NCBI GenBank assembly: GCA_037482015.1
Contig: JBBFKT010000001.1
Coordinates: 124,001-188,000 of the forward strand
DNA: 64,000 bases
Direction of reading: 5' to 3'
DNA from: Thermodesulforhabdaceae bacterium
Lineage (GTDB): Bacteria > Desulfobacterota > Syntrophobacteria > Syntrophobacterales > Thermodesulforhabdaceae
Below the pieces are notes generated by a model, which saw only the letters and a list, made by a program, of their open reading frames with translations, made no database searches and was not told the DNA's origin. Both the position numbers and the translations under genes were made by a program. Shown piece by piece: positions 26,020 to 36,011 of the stretch. Positions within the stretch are counted from its first letter, which is position 1, and each line of letters begins with the position of its first letter.

Positions 26020-28498
26020 TTCGTCCCACCTTCTGTTTGTTTTTTACTGTTTTCTGAGCCGGGGAGGATTTCTCTCCCCCTCCGTAATACATGGGTTGAG
26101 ATTCCTGTTCTCGCTTAAGTTCTTCGACTTCTTCTTCCTGCCGAATCTGAATATGGAACATCATTCTAACGGTATCTCGCTTTATGCGATAGATCATTTC
26201 ATCAAAAAGTTGATGAGCTTCACGCTTATAGGCAACAAGGGGATCTTCCTGACCGTATCCTCTAAGCCCTATGCCTTCCTTAAGATGATCCATGCTGAGA
26301 AGATGGTCTTTCCAATGGTTATCTACATTTTGAAGTAGCACATAACTTTCCAATTGGCGCATCAAAGTCTGACCTATTTCCCGTTCCCGTTCATCGTAGC
26401 GCTTGATTGCTGTTTCAACCAGGAAGTCCTCAACAGACTCGGGTGTCCTGAATTCTTCTCCTACGGTTCCACTTCCATTAAATTGAGGTTTTATACCCGT
26501 GAGACTTGCAAATTCTCGGGAAATGTTTTCCCAATCCCATTCTTCAGGGTGCAATTTTTCGTCACAGTAGGTTGACACGATCTCACTGATAAGGTCTCGA
26601 ATCATGTCCTCAATGACCGGTCGTAGGTTTTCGCCTCGGAGGGCTTCTCGCCGTTGCTTATAGATCACTTCGCGCTGGATGTTCATAACATCGTCAAATT
26701 CAAGGAGTTGCTTACGGATGCTGAAGTTATGAGCCTCAACTCGACGCTGAGCATTTTCTATCGCTCTGGATACTATGCGATGTTCAATTGGTTCATCTTC
26801 TCCCATTCCAACTTTGTCCATTATCCACGCTACCTTATCCGACGCAAAGATTCGCATGAGGTCGTCTTCAAGTGATAGGTAGAAACGAGAAGATCCGGGA
26901 TCGCCCTGTCGCCCTGACCGTCCTCTGAGCTGATTGTCTATACGGCGGGCTTCGTGCCGTTCAGTTCCGATTACATGGAGTCCGCCAAGTTCTGCAATGC
27001 CGGGTCCAAGGACAATGTCGGTTCCGCGTCCAGCCATGTTTGTGGAGATTGTCACGGCACCTCGCTGTCCAGCTCTGGCTATAATTTCGGCTTCTTTTTC
27101 ATGATGCTTGGCATTAAGAACTTGATGTGGAATACCTTCCTTTTTTAGCATTTCGCTTAGACGTTCAGATTTTTCTATGCTTATTGTTCCAACAAGAACT
27201 GGTCTTCCCTTTTCGTGTAGCTCTTTAATTTCTCGCACAACCGCTCTGAACTTTTCTCTTTCTGTTCGGTAGATACAGTCAGGGTAATCAATACGAATCA
27301 TTTTTTTGTGAGTCGGTATGACGATAACATCAAGTTTGTATATCTGTGCGAACTCTTCGGCTTCCGTTTCGGCTGTGCCAGTCATGCCGGCGAGTTTTTC
27401 ATACATTCTGAAGTAGTTCTGGAATGTAACAGTTGCTAGGGTCTGGTTTTCACTTTCAATTTTGACCCCTTCTTTGGCTTCAAGAGCCTGATGAAGTCCA
27501 TCGCTGTAGCGTCGTCCTGGCATCAGACGGCCGGTGAATTCATCAACAATAATGACCTTGCCAGATTTAACCACGTAATGGACGTCGCGCTTAAAAAGAT
27601 AGTGAGCTTTCAAAGCTTGATAGACATGATGTAGAAGATCTATGTGCTTTGGATCATAGAGGTTTTCAACACCAAGGAGTTCTTCAACTTTGGCTACACC
27701 TTCTTCGGTAAGAGCTACAGCATGGCCCTTTTCGTCAATGGTGAAATGACGATCCTTTGTGAGACGAGGAATTATGCGATTGATTTGGTAATAAAGGTCA
27801 GTTGATTTTTCAGAAGGTCCGGAGATTATAAGGGGTGTTCTGGCTTCATCTATGAGAATACTATCTACTTCGTCAACGATGGCGTAGTAGAGTTCGCGTT
27901 GGACCATGTCCTCAAGGCGAAATTTCATGTTGTCGCGTAGATAGTCGAAACCAAATTCGTTGTTTGTTCCGTATGTGACATCGGCCAGATAAGCTTCTTT
28001 ACGCTCTCTATCGTCCAGCCCGTGCACGATACATCCAACGTTAAGCCCCAGAAAGCGATATATCTTGCCCATCCATTCGCTATCTCGACGGGCTAGATAG
28101 TCATTTACGGTGACCACGTGAACGCCTCGCCCAAGTAAGGCGTTCAAATAGACAGGCATGGTAGCAACGAGAGTCTTACCTTCGCCGGTTTTCATTTCGG
28201 CAATTTTCCCTTGGTGAAGAACGATGCCACCAACAAGCTGGACGTCGAATGGCCGCATTCCCAGGACTCGTCTCGCCGTTTCCCTTGCTACTGCGAAGGC
28301 TTCTGGCAGGAGATCGTCAAGAGATGCTCCTCTGCTAAGCCTTTCCTTAAACTCAGGAGTCTTTGCTTGTAGTTCAGCATCGCTGAGTCTCCTGAGTTTA
28401 GGTTCCAGGCTGTTAATTTGTTCTATGATTGGCGACAGTCCTTCTAAATACCGCTCGTTGTATGGTTTAAAGATCTTCCTAAATATTTTTGGCAACAT
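25964..28498 (-). CDS. secA: Protein translocase ATPase SecA
   Basis: This 844-residue motor of the Sec export pathway has normal length. Visible features are Walker [12 protein letters not shown] near 101-111, the [19 protein letters not shown] region near 208-226, the [13 protein letters not shown] helicase motif and the [13 protein letters not shown] motif. The zinc-binding SecB/lipid tail [18 protein letters not shown] is complete at the C-terminus. The gene's 3' end overlaps the argJ start. An 85-base gap with a palindrome separates it from the GNAT gene upstream. It is a housekeeping gene with nothing unusual except the overlap. Confidence 0.98.
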   Translation of the reverse strand: MLPKIFRKIFKPYNERYLEGLSPIIEQINSLEPKLRRLSDAELQAKTPEFKERLSRGASLDDLLPEAFAVARETARRVLGMRPFDVQLVGGIVLHQGKIAEMKTGEGKTLVATMPVYLNALLGRGVHVVTVNDYLARRDSEWMGKIYRFLGLNVGCIVHGLDDRERKEAYLADVTYGTNNEFGFDYLRDNMKFRLEDMVQRELYYAIVDEVDSILIDEARTPLIISGPSEKSTDLYYQINRIIPRLTKDRHFTIDEKGHAVALTEEGVAKVEELLGVENLYDPKHIDLLHHVYQALKAHYLFKRDVHYVVKSGKVIIVDEFTGRLMPGRRYSDGLHQALEAKEGVKIESENQTLATVTFQNYFRMYEKLAGMTGTAETEAEEFAQIYKLDVIVIPTHKKMIRIDYPDCIYRTEREKFRAVVREIKELHEKGRPVLVGTISIEKSERLSEMLKKEGIPHQVLNAKHHEKEAEIIARAGQRGAVTISTNMAGRGTDIVLGPGIAELGGLHVIGTERHEARRIDNQLRGRSGRQGDPGSSRFYLSLEDDLMRIFASDKVAWIMDKVGMGEDEPIEHRIVSRAIENAQRRVEAHNFSIRKQLLEFDDVMNIQREVIYKQRREALRGENLRPVIEDMIRDLISEIVSTYCDEKLHPEEWDWENISREFASLTGIKPQFNGSGTVGEEFRTPESVEDFLVETAIKRYDEREREIGQTLMRQLESYVLLQNVDNHWKDHLLSMDHLKEGIGLRGYGQEDPLVAYKREAHQLFDEMIYRIKRDTVRMMFHIQIRQEEEVEELKREQESQPMYYGGGEKSSPAQKTVKNKQKVGRNDPCPCGSGKKYKKCCGR

Positions 28499-28542
28499 TG
28501 CCTGATATCCTTTCTTATATTTCCTGACTCTTTCAAAGTCTT

Positions 28543-28562
28543 AGGCACGTTACCCCGTGCCT
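28543..28562. repeat. Small palindrome upstream of secA
   Basis: AGGCACG and CGTGCCT form a perfect 7-bp stem around TTACCC, in the 85-base gap between secA and the GNAT gene. Its plan matches the other dispersed palindromes. Confidence 0.6.
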
Positions 28563-28583
28563 GTATTGTTAACCAGTAGCAAA

Positions 28584-29042
28584 TTACTTTATCTCTTTTA
28601 CCATTGCAACTTCGTCACAATTTGGAAATTTTGGACACTTTAAGCAATCCACCCATATCTTTTGCGGAAAAATGCTTTTGTCAACTATTCTAAAACCAAG
28701 GCGTTCAAAGAAAGCCGTTTCATATGTGAGCACAAATGTGCGGGGAAGACCTAAAGATTTTGCTTCTTCAAGGCAGGCTTCAACAAGACATCTTCCTACG
28801 CCTTTTTTTTGATATTCGGTTTTTACAGCCAGAGAAGCTATTTCTGAAAGATCGTCCCATATTATTTTCAAAGCTCCACAGCCTATAATTATTCCGTCTT
28901 TTTCTGCCACGAAAAAATCCCTCATGCGAGCATAAAGTTCGCTAAGCGATCTTGGTAGCAACCGCCCTTCGCTGGCAAAGGGAAGAAGCAAGCTGTGAAT
29001 TTCTTTAATGTCTCTGATTTTTGCTTTTCTTACCGAGAACAT
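28584..29042 (-). CDS. GNAT acetyltransferase, probably short ArgA-type N-acetylglutamate synthase
   Basis: This 152-residue single GNAT domain has the acetyl-CoA loop KKGVGRCLVEACLEEA near 85-100 and a preceding strand SEIASLAVKTEYQ. The C-terminal extension carries four cysteines, three of them in CLKCPKFPNC, a pattern I associate with the short N-acetylglutamate synthases of Deltaproteobacteria. Those proteins make N-acetylglutamate from glutamate and acetyl-CoA to start arginine synthesis. argJ lies two genes downstream, which fits. The family is certain; the substrate is inferred. Confidence 0.75.
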   Translation of the reverse strand: MFSVRKAKIRDIKEIHSLLLPFASEGRLLPRSLSELYARMRDFFVAEKDGIIIGCGALKIIWDDLSEIASLAVKTEYQKKGVGRCLVEACLEEAKSLGLPRTFVLTYETAFFERLGFRIVDKSIFPQKIWVDCLKCPKFPNCDEVAMVKEIK

Positions 29043-29111
29043 ATATCAAAACATCCTTTCTTTGGGGTGATAGGGACACACACGTCTTGTGCATTCCTAA
29101 AGGCAATGAAT

Positions 29112-29960
29112 TTAAGCAGAAGGTTCTTCAATTCTTCCGCTATCGTGGTAAACCGTCATTTGAGTTGCTCTTGTGTAGCCCACAAGTGTAAGATTTAGAG
29201 TGCTGGCTAATTCGACAGCAAGTCTCGTTGCTGCATGACGGCTTACAAGCATCGGCACACCAGCCTGCGCTGCCTTTATTACAACTTCTGATGTGAGGCG
29301 CCCTGTGGTTACAATTATTTTATCGCTAAGGGAAATTTCGTTAATGAAAGCTCTACCGATTAACATATCCAGAGCGTTATGGCGTCCGATGTCGTAGCGA
29401 TAAAAGGGGTAACCGTCATCAAGGGTTAAGATCTCACCGGTGCTATCTGCCACGGCGCAATTGTGAACTCCGTGGGTTTTTTTGTAAGCGTCGCTAAGCC
29501 TGTTAAGTTTCTCCATAAGATCCCATATTTTAGTAGGTTCAATCCTTAGGTTGTCGATAAGAGGATGTTCTAATAGGGAGTCAAGCACTTCACATAAAAC
29601 GCTACCCTTAGCGCAACCTGATGTTATGGCTCTTTTCAGCCAAAATTTTTCTCTGGATGCAACGGCTCCATCGTAGGTTATATCCACTATGCCTTTCTCC
29701 CTATCGACGGTCACGTTTTTCAGAGCCTTTCGATCTCTAATCCATCCCTCGGCTATAAAGAAGCCCACAGCGAGTTCATCAAGGTGCCGTCCTGTGCAAA
29801 GGAGAGTTATCATCTGTTCTCCGTTGAAAAAGAGTGTAACAGGCGTTTCCTCAACAACCCATTGCTCTATTGTGCGAGGAAATTCTCCTTTGCGATATAC
29901 CTTTACTGGTAAAGAAACAGCCGGTTCATCGTTTGTTAGCAGAATTTTTTCGCTTTCCAT
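29112..29960 (-). CDS. fdhD: FdhD sulfurtransferase for formate dehydrogenase maturation
   Basis: FdhD passes sulfur from the desulfurase IscS/NifS to the molybdenum or tungsten bis-MGD cofactor of formate dehydrogenases. This 282-residue protein shows the family's EGWIRDR region near 70, the active-site loop ITSGCAKGS near 112, the [10 protein letters not shown] stretch near 165 and the [12 protein letters not shown] motif near 190. The first loop cysteine is present, but the second, expected three residues later, is a glycine (C-A-K-G). The gene overlaps the Nudix gene upstream by 25 bases. No formate dehydrogenase is encoded in the window. Confidence 0.93.
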   Translation of the reverse strand: MESEKILLTNDEPAVSLPVKVYRKGEFPRTIEQWVVEETPVTLFFNGEQMITLLCTGRHLDELAVGFFIAEGWIRDRKALKNVTVDREKGIVDITYDGAVASREKFWLKRAITSGCAKGSVLCEVLDSLLEHPLIDNLRIEPTKIWDLMEKLNRLSDAYKKTHGVHNCAVADSTGEILTLDDGYPFYRYDIGRHNALDMLIGRAFINEISLSDKIIVTTGRLTSEVVIKAAQAGVPMLVSRHAATRLAVELASTLNLTLVGYTRATQMTVYHDSGRIEEPSA

Positions 29961-30409
29961 GCTCTATAGTCCTGAAGAATTTTAGCATGATCGAAGGCGA
30001 GATTTTCGGGAAGTTGATAAACATTGAAGATTGCACAGTTTTTTGCGTCGTCTGCAGCTTTGGGAAGAATTGATCCTTGTTGTGGATCGACTTCCGCCAC
30101 AAAAACGACAGTTATTGTGTGATGACGGGGATCGCGGTCTGGATCGGAGTAGGCTCTGAATTGAGTTAGATTTTTTACCCTGAGCCCTGTTTCTTCGTAG
30201 GCTTCCCGAATAGCTGCTTCTTCTAATGTTTCACCATAATCTACAAATCCACCTGGTAAAGCCCATCCAGGAGGGGGATTTTTGCGTTCTATTAAAACGA
30301 TGCGGTCATTTCCCATCTCGATTATTATATCCACTGTTGGAAAGGGGTTTTTATATATGTGAACTGCCTCACCGCACTTTGGACAATAGACGATTTTTGT
30401 TTTGCTCAT
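29936..30409 (-). CDS. Nudix hydrolase with N-terminal zinc-ribbon-like cysteines
   Basis: This 157-residue protein opens with a CPKCG pair near residues 9-13. The complete Nudix box [23 protein letters not shown] spans about 54-76, with the metal-binding REAYEE core. The box places it among hydrolases of nucleoside-diphosphate derivatives. The [16 protein letters not shown] context resembles the ADP-ribose pyrophosphatase or NADH pyrophosphatase-like group. It starts two bases after the NCS2 permease stop and overlaps fdhD, so the three genes are co-transcribed. The substrate is unknown. Confidence 0.88.
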   Translation of the reverse strand: MSKTKIVYCPKCGEAVHIYKNPFPTVDIIIEMGNDRIVLIERKNPPPGWALPGGFVDYGETLEEAAIREAYEETGLRVKNLTQFRAYSDPDRDPRHHTITVVFVAEVDPQQGSILPKAADDAKNCAIFNVYQLPENLAFDHAKILQDYRAWKAKKFC

Positions 30410-30411
30410 GT

Positions 30412-31719
30412 TTATTTCTCCACTTTGCTCTTATCTCTTAGAAGCCCATGTTCTAAAATGAGAGACAGAAAAATACCCGAAATGAGTCCATTTTTCAAAA
30501 ACAACTGAGCTACAGGATGAGCGGATGCTGTGAGGCCTGGTGGAAGGATTGAGACGATGAGACCCAGCAGAACAGACAATCCTATAACGGTTCCATCCCT
30601 TTGGGTTAAAGTGGAGGAAGTAACCATCTGAAGAGCAGCCCCGACTTGACTCCCCATCGCAACGCAAAGCACGGCTGAAACAACGGCCGATGGCACAAAG
30701 GCGAAGGTTGCAGCTATTTTAGGCACGAGGCTTATCATTATAGTTACGACACCGCAGACCGCTAAAGTATAACGGCTGGCTACTCGTTGAGCAGTAACTA
30801 CTCCTGGACTCATGCTGTAGCTTACCAGACCAACGATACCCAGAAGCCCACATACTATACCAGATAAGCCGTTTATTGTAAGGGATCGTTTGAGTGATGA
30901 ATTGAGTCGTTTGTTGTCCGTGATGGAAGCGATCCCGGCGAGACTTCCAAGGGCGTTAACAAGCACGGCTAGGTATGCGATGGCAAAAGACACCGAAGAT
31001 ATTAAAGAAAATTTAGGAGCGATAGGAGTCCACAGAGTAGGGATGCTTATCCAGGATGCTTGTTTCCAGATTGTGAAGTCTAGACTTCCAATAAGAGGGT
31101 AGAAAAGGGTTCCAGCGATTACACCGATGAGAAGAGATAGGGTTTTCCAGATTCCTTTCAGGTGATAAGAACAAAAGGCTGTGAAAATAACCACAGCGGA
31201 AGAAAAGGCAAAAAATAACCATTGTGGAGCTTTGTTTTGTGGTGACCCGTAGCCGACAAGAGATGCAGTAAGGTGTGGAGTTATAGAAAATGCGATGAGC
31301 ATCAAGATTACAACCACAATGTTACGGGTAAATATACGTGAAAAGAACGAAATGTTTCCTAACAGGCCAAGTGAGAACATGACTATACTGCCAAGGATCA
31401 TTCCGGCCTGTATATTACCTATGCCTTGTGGAGCAAGTGACAATACCGTGAGAAGGTGAGCGGTTGCAGGTCCTTCAAGTAAAGGATACCGATGTCCCCA
31501 TAGGCTCTGGATCAGAGTAAAACTTCCAGCGACGAGGAAGGTCAACTGAACGAAAGCTACTCTGGCCACGGCGTCCATTTTGAATGCTTCGGCGCAAAGA
31601 GCCGTGACCATAGGGATGGCGGGAAAAAGAAACAGCGCCCATTGGACTCCGTAAAGTATAGCCAGAACCAAAGGTGGCTTATCGTCAAGGTCGTATATAT
31701 AGACGTTAAGATTCTTCAA
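30412..31719 (-). CDS. NCS2-family uracil/xanthine-type permease
   Basis: This 435-residue membrane protein has about 12-14 hydrophobic segments. Segment 1 begins near [13 protein letters not shown], a usual NCS2 start (the YG-x-Q-W/H motif). NCS2 carriers import nucleobases by proton symport. The family's [19 protein letters not shown] stretch near 70-88 and the [15 protein letters not shown] region near 280 are present. It lies 64 bases downstream of prs, which supplies PRPP for base salvage, so linked roles are plausible. Which base is carried is not visible. Confidence 0.85.
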   Translation of the reverse strand: MKNLNVYIYDLDDKPPLVLAILYGVQWALFLFPAIPMVTALCAEAFKMDAVARVAFVQLTFLVAGSFTLIQSLWGHRYPLLEGPATAHLLTVLSLAPQGIGNIQAGMILGSIVMFSLGLLGNISFFSRIFTRNIVVVILMLIAFSITPHLTASLVGYGSPQNKAPQWLFFAFSSAVVIFTAFCSYHLKGIWKTLSLLIGVIAGTLFYPLIGSLDFTIWKQASWISIPTLWTPIAPKFSLISSVSFAIAYLAVLVNALGSLAGIASITDNKRLNSSLKRSLTINGLSGIVCGLLGIVGLVSYSMSPGVVTAQRVASRYTLAVCGVVTIMISLVPKIAATFAFVPSAVVSAVLCVAMGSQVGAALQMVTSSTLTQRDGTVIGLSVLLGLIVSILPPGLTASAHPVAQLFLKNGLISGIFLSLILEHGLLRDKSKVEK

Positions 31720-31783
31720 GCTTTATCCCGGTTTGTAACTTTAATCGCTCGCTTCACCCATAATTAGCATGAAAGTGAACACA

Positions 31784-32737
31784 TCAGTGCTGAATTTCGA
31801 AAAGAGAACTAATGGAATCCTCATTGTGGATTCCCTTGATGGCTTCTGAAAAGAGGCGAGCTGTAGATACGACCTGTATCTTGGGACAAAGGGCTGCTTG
31901 AGGTCTCAAAGGAATAGTGTCCGTGACAACAAGGGTCTCTATACAGGACTCCTGTATATTATTGATAGCGTTACCGGAGAGGACTGGGTGAGTTACGCAA
32001 GCGTGGATGGATTTGGCGCCTTTGTTTTTGAGTGCTTTAGCCGCTTCTTTAAGAGTTCCCGCCGTATCGACCATGTCGTCAAGGATGATAGCCGTTTTCC
32101 CTTCTACGTCACCGATTATGTTCATGGCTTCAGCCTGATTGGCATCAATACGGCGCTTGTCTATAAGAGCCAGCCCGGCGTTCAAGCGGCTTGCGTAAGC
32201 TCTTGCTCTTGGCACCCCGCCAGCATCAGGGGATACAATTACAATATTATTTCCAAATCTTTCCTTGATGTAAGGAAGCAACACTGGAGAAGCATAAAGA
32301 TTATCAACGGGTATATCGAAGAAGCCCTGGATTTGACCAGCATGAAGATCCATTGTGAGTATTCTATTGGCACCAGCTCGGGACAACAAATCTGCCACAA
32401 GTCGAGCCGTTATTGGAACTCGCGGCTTATTCTTTCTATCCTGTCTTGCATAGCTATAATAGGGCATGACAGCCGTGATACGGCGAGCAGATGCGCGCTT
32501 TAGAGCATCAATCATTACCAGAAGTTCCATAAGGTGATCGTTTACAGGGTGGCAACCAGACTGAATTACAAAGACATCGGCACCTCTCACGTTTTCCTGA
32601 ATTTCAACCCTTATTTCACCGTCACTAAAGGTTGATACAAGAGCTTTCCCGAGAGATAATCCTAAATTACGACAAATATTTTCTGCCAATTGAATGTTGC
32701 TATTCCCCGCAAATATTTTCACTCCATACATCGCCAT
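31784..32737 (-). CDS. prs: Ribose-phosphate pyrophosphokinase
   Basis: This 317-residue enzyme makes PRPP from ribose-5-phosphate and ATP for purine, pyrimidine, histidine and tryptophan synthesis. Conserved parts are [16 protein letters not shown] near 38-53, the [10 protein letters not shown] loop near 95, the [18 protein letters not shown] stretch near 129-146 and the PRPP-binding [13 protein letters not shown] near 217-229. Length and all motifs are typical. Its start is ATG 32737; the ATG two codons later is an alternative. The upstream gap 32738-32959 shows no gene, RNA or clear promoter to me. Confidence 0.97.
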   Translation of the reverse strand: MAMYGVKIFAGNSNIQLAENICRNLGLSLGKALVSTFSDGEIRVEIQENVRGADVFVIQSGCHPVNDHLMELLVMIDALKRASARRITAVMPYYSYARQDRKNKPRVPITARLVADLLSRAGANRILTMDLHAGQIQGFFDIPVDNLYASPVLLPYIKERFGNNIVIVSPDAGGVPRARAYASRLNAGLALIDKRRIDANQAEAMNIIGDVEGKTAIILDDMVDTAGTLKEAAKALKNKGAKSIHACVTHPVLSGNAINNIQESCIETLVVTDTIPLRPQAALCPKIQVVSTARLFSEAIKGIHNEDSISSLFEIQH

Positions 32738-32959
32738 GAGAATAGTCCTCCAAAGCCCGTTTTAAAACTTGCCTGGTCAAAAAACAGACCGCCTTTTGGT
32801 TACCCCATGGCTTCCAAAAAAGCAATATCTTTTAAGATAAGGTTCTCTTACAGGAGTCCACTCGGCTTTTCTGGAAGTTTGCTTAAATAGGCAAACTAAA
32901 AGGCGGGCAAATCATTGAAAAATCTTATGATCGACGATTTATGCTCCTTGCCCAATCTT

Positions 32960-33226
32960 TTATGCCGTATCGCTATGGCGAGTAGAGACCCGAGCACGTC
33001 TTCTACGTCCGCTTACAGTGTAATATTCTCGATCCAGTAGCTTGCATTGCAAGGGCTTGATAATCTCGCCAATCTCCCATTTAGGACGTTCTGGATCAAG
33101 CAACAGTTCTTTGATGCTGTTCCAAGTTTTGGGCGTATAATAGGGACATTTATTACCATCGTTGAACAGTTCGCAATGATACTGGCTTACATATTTTTCG
33201 TATTTTTTACAATACTTGATCTTCAT
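32960..33226 (-). CDS. Small cysteine-containing hypothetical protein, 88 residues
   Basis: I do not recognise this protein. It begins MKIKYCKKYEKYVSQYHCELF and has five cysteines in its first 61 residues (positions 6, 18, 27 and near 61 among them), possibly a metal site. The C-terminus is strongly basic (GRRRRARVSTRH). A strong GGGAGG ribosome site at a good distance argues for translation. It is divergent from the five-gene membrane operon. Confidence 0.6.
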   Translation of the reverse strand: MKIKYCKKYEKYVSQYHCELFNDGNKCPYYTPKTWNSIKELLLDPERPKWEIGEIIKPLQCKLLDREYYTVSGRRRRARVSTRHSDTA

Positions 33227-33390
33227 GATTTGGCCTCCCTACCACAAAAAAATATCAAAATGTATTTTCCATTCAATGTAATTTTAATCACGTTATCTGC
33301 GAATAACAAGCTTGAACGGAAAAAACAGCCCACAAAAATGTAAATAATTTAGCAGATTTGTCAAAACTCTGCAAAGATTGGTAAAAAAAA

Positions 33391-33420
33391 TTGACAGATG
33401 TTTCTTTATCTTTTTATGAT
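33391..33420 (+). promoter_or_regulatory. Sigma70 promoter of the five-gene envelope operon
   Basis: Consensus TTGACA at 33391-33396 and TATGAT at 33415-33420 are separated by 18 bases. The first gene starts about 60 bases downstream. Confidence 0.7.
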
Positions 33421-33480
33421 CGAAATAAAGTGAAGTTTTGGAAATTCAAATCGTCTTTTACAACTAAGAGGATGATCAAG

Positions 33481-34146
33481 ATGAAGGCGATTTTGGCAGG
33501 AGTTGGTATTACCGCTGTATGGTATGGCTTAATGCTTTATGTGAATCCTTTTCCAAGACTTGAGCAGATGTTTTGTGGAAGTTTTGCAAGTGTTATTGTG
33601 TCTTTTGCCGGTTTTCTAGGATTGTCTCTTTCTGCTAAGACTCTTATGACCCAGCGCAACCTGGGAAGCGATTTTGAGAAAGTGATGAGAATAATTGGTG
33701 ATGCACCAGGGACACTTAGCAACATTGAAGTATATAGAAACTTTGTTTGTGATAGGATAAGGAAAGATTTTGGTTTCCTGAAGGTTTTTCCTAACTTCTG
33801 TGTTGTTTTTGGGCTACTTGGAACCCTTGTGGGTATTGCTCAGGGTGTGGATACCTTAGCTGGTCTTTGGGCTGGAACGACAGATATTATTGCTATGAAG
33901 AGCGAGATTTCTCAGTTTCTAAGATACCTGGCTAAAGCTTTTGACTCGGCCATTTTGGGACTTCTTTTTGGAATTATCACAGCGGTAGCTATAAATCTTG
34001 CCCAGAGATGGTCGGAAAAGAAAGTGATAGGGTATTTAAGCGATAAAGTTAAAAATATGCTCATAGAATGGGATAAAGCTCTGGAAACACAGCCTTCTGA
34101 AGGGAAAACCGGAGGTTCTGGAACAGGTGATAGATCGAGAAATTAG
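33481..34146 (+). CDS. MotA/TolQ/ExbB-like proton-channel protein (operon gene 1)
   Basis: This 221-residue inner-membrane protein has four hydrophobic segments near 4-21, 31-50, 103-122 and 154-174. The third holds FGLLGTLVGIAQG and the fourth AFDSAILGLLFGIITAVA, the paired motifs of MotA/TolQ/ExbB channel subunits, which pass protons (or sodium ions) and drive partner proteins across the envelope. Four helices and a short cytoplasmic loop resemble MotA or ZorA more than TolQ/ExbB. I placed the start at ATG 33481 behind AAGAGG; the upstream frame runs back into the promoter. It overlaps the next gene by 20 bases. No MotB, ExbD or TolR with the usual aspartate motif is obvious nearby. Confidence 0.8.
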   Translation: MKAILAGVGITAVWYGLMLYVNPFPRLEQMFCGSFASVIVSFAGFLGLSLSAKTLMTQRNLGSDFEKVMRIIGDAPGTLSNIEVYRNFVCDRIRKDFGFLKVFPNFCVVFGLLGTLVGIAQGVDTLAGLWAGTTDIIAMKSEISQFLRYLAKAFDSAILGLLFGIITAVAINLAQRWSEKKVIGYLSDKVKNMLIEWDKALETQPSEGKTGGSGTGDRSRN

Positions 34147-34615
34147 GGATTTGAGTTTTATAATCTCATTCTTGGGTGCTCTAGTGTTGATACTTATAGC
34201 TGGTTTTTTAATAATCATGATTTACACCGTTAACGTTCCCGTGGCTTTAAACATTGACGTATCCATGAAGGATGGGCGATATCCGGCTGTTGTTATTTTT
34301 GAGAGAAATGATATCTCTTTGCAGTGTGGTAATTTATGTTCTTCATCAGAAGAATTAAAAAATGCACTTCGTGAATTTTGCGACTCTTTTTACAGCTTTC
34401 GCCAACTATTGCCTAATATAAAAAGTCAACCTGAACTTTTCAGACAATTTATAGAAACGAATCTTGATAGGCGTAGGTTTTACCTTGTTTCCATTATTCG
34501 TCCAAGTGGAGTAAAATTGTTTCAGGCTTTTTGGGGAACTGGATTTAGTGAAGATTTGATTGAGCAAGGTGTGCCTGTTCCCGAACCTTGGAGCATTAAG
34601 GTGAACTGTAAATGA
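34127..34615 (+). CDS. Single-pass membrane protein with large periplasmic domain (operon gene 2)
   Basis: This 162-residue protein has one long hydrophobic segment near 10-34 (FIISFLGALVLILIAGFLIIMIYTV) after a short charged N-terminus, so about 125 residues should be periplasmic. The start is GTG 34127, served by GGAGG at 34111-34115. The C-terminal part contains FYLVSIIRPSGVKLFQ followed by a GF pair. The same pattern (I/V-x-R-P-S then F, then GF) recurs in the next protein, so genes 2 and 3 appear related in that domain. Placement suits a MotB/ExbD-like partner, but no peptidoglycan-binding domain is seen. It overlaps both neighbours. Confidence 0.7.
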   Translation: MIDREIRDLSFIISFLGALVLILIAGFLIIMIYTVNVPVALNIDVSMKDGRYPAVVIFERNDISLQCGNLCSSSEELKNALREFCDSFYSFRQLLPNIKSQPELFRQFIETNLDRRRFYLVSIIRPSGVKLFQAFWGTGFSEDLIEQGVPVPEPWSIKVNCK

Positions 34616-35142
34616 ACCGCTGGATTGCATGGACCGTCATAGTAGTATTAGGAGTTAGCCTCTTTTTGATAGGGGGGATTACTTTTAACATTATGATTGA
34701 TTCATCCTGGGACGCACGATCAACGCTTTTGTCGAATAATACCAGAGTAAGCGAAAAGTTTTATTATTTCGAACTAGATCATAACCTTGCAATACCAGTT
34801 GGAACAGAAGGAAAGTGTAACGAAAAATTTTATAGAATTGTAAGGTTTCAAGAAGGAAATTCTATCTTGTGTGTGGTACCTAGAGAGATCCTGGGAAAAT
34901 ATAGTAAGGAACTGGATATTTTGAACCAAAAGGCTTTAATCTATTCTATTCTGAAGGAGCTGGATCCTTCTAGTTATTCATGCGTTTTTTTAGTTCGCCC
35001 TTCCGCTTTTGATTTTTACCACAGAATTATAAAAAATGTTGTAAATCTTGGGTTTGAAGTTATGTGGTTTCCTCTCGAAAATCTCCAGCCACTAATGTTT
35101 AATCTAAGCAGCAAGCAACTGGAGATTAAAAGACAGTTATGA
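34612..35142 (+). CDS. Single-pass membrane protein related to gene 2 (operon gene 3)
   Basis: This 176-residue protein has one membrane helix near 6-28 (AWTVIVVLGVSLFLIGGITFNIM) and about 145 residues outside. The start overlaps the previous stop in an ATGA. The C-terminal region contains YSCVFLVRPSAFDFYHRI and then LGFEVMWFPLE, matching the R-P-S...F...GF pattern of gene 2. Two related single-pass proteins of this kind next to a channel subunit suggest a heteromeric moving element, by analogy with ExbD/TolR or MotB. I know of no established family function. Confidence 0.68.
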   Translation: MNRWIAWTVIVVLGVSLFLIGGITFNIMIDSSWDARSTLLSNNTRVSEKFYYFELDHNLAIPVGTEGKCNEKFYRIVRFQEGNSILCVVPREILGKYSKELDILNQKALIYSILKELDPSSYSCVFLVRPSAFDFYHRIIKNVVNLGFEVMWFPLENLQPLMFNLSSKQLEIKRQL

Positions 35143-36011
35143 TCAGAATCATAGTTGGAATCTTTCTTTTCGTTCTTGTTGCAATAAACTTTTCAGGCTG
35201 TGCCGGGAAGGACGAACCGATAGATTATGATGAACTCACAGCAGAGGAGTTGGAAATCCTTTATCTACACGGTAGAACTTTTCTTCTCCCGAAACTTTGT
35301 AATGCCTATGCTAAGTGGTATCTGGAACGACCCGAGGCGGAGTGGTGGCTAGAAGGGATAGAGCGAAAAGAAGATGCTGGATCTAGATTTATCAGCTATT
35401 GCACTAAGGCTTATTACACTTCTAAGGATCAGGAAGCGGCTCGCTATCTAAAATTTTACTACCTTTTGAATCTCGAAAGAAAACCTACCTATCTGGGGGA
35501 TTTTCTATTTTACCTGAAGGGAGGTGGAGAAAAGGGCGTTTATGAAGCTTTTGTGGAACATGATGCTCACTTTACTGCTATAGCTGAACATGGGCTTAGC
35601 ATAGTTAACAGGTTATTGGGATCTGATGGAACAAAGAGTGACTCTGTAAGCGTTAAGCAATTAGCAGATCTTTTTAATCGTTATGTCACCGATCTTAAAC
35701 AACTTGAATCCAAAGTTTTGATTTTTTCAGGGACAATCCATGTGCTTACCCTTAATATGGAAAACATAGCAACTGTATTAAATAAAACGACGGATGATTT
35801 CAAAGCAGTAAGCCTTTTGAAAGAATTTAGACACCAGATAGAATCTGGAACTTCCTTTGCTATAGCAATAGATAGAGTTGTTAAGGCTCCGGAAAATCTA
35901 AATAAAGATCTTTTATTAATAATAGTTGATGGATTGAACGACTTCAAGAAAAACAAGGAAAAGTATTTCAATCAATATGAATCTTTTCTAAGAGAGCCTA
36001 GCAGGAAATGA
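35139..36011 (+). CDS. Lipoprotein of the envelope operon (operon gene 4)
   Basis: At 290 residues it carries a lipoprotein signal. The hydrophobic stretch IIVGIFLFVLVAINF is followed by the lipobox FSGC, with cysteine near residue 21 and glycine-lysine-aspartate after it. The rest is hydrophilic and alpha-helical, with repeated E-Y/L-rich segments but no domain I can name. The start overlaps the previous stop in an ATGA. It may sit in the outer membrane facing the periplasm and act as the distal end of the assembly driven by the channel. That is inference from its signal and its place in the operon. Confidence 0.7.
   Translation: MIRIIVGIFLFVLVAINFSGCAGKDEPIDYDELTAEELEILYLHGRTFLLPKLCNAYAKWYLERPEAEWWLEGIERKEDAGSRFISYCTKAYYTSKDQEAARYLKFYYLLNLERKPTYLGDFLFYLKGGGEKGVYEAFVEHDAHFTAIAEHGLSIVNRLLGSDGTKSDSVSVKQLADLFNRYVTDLKQLESKVLIFSGTIHVLTLNMENIATVLNKTTDDFKAVSLLKEFRHQIESGTSFAIAIDRVVKAPENLNKDLLLIIVDGLNDFKKNKEKYFNQYESFLREPSRK

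Noticed and set aside
29071-29097. Possible palindrome TAGGGACACA...TTCCTA between GNAT and fdhD
   Set aside because: Too many mismatches in the arms; it may be a decayed member of the palindrome group but cannot be supported.
33391-33480. Longer start (TTG 33391) for the channel gene
   Set aside because: It would begin on the -35 hexamer of the promoter; ATG 33481 has a ribosome site and gives a normal first helix.
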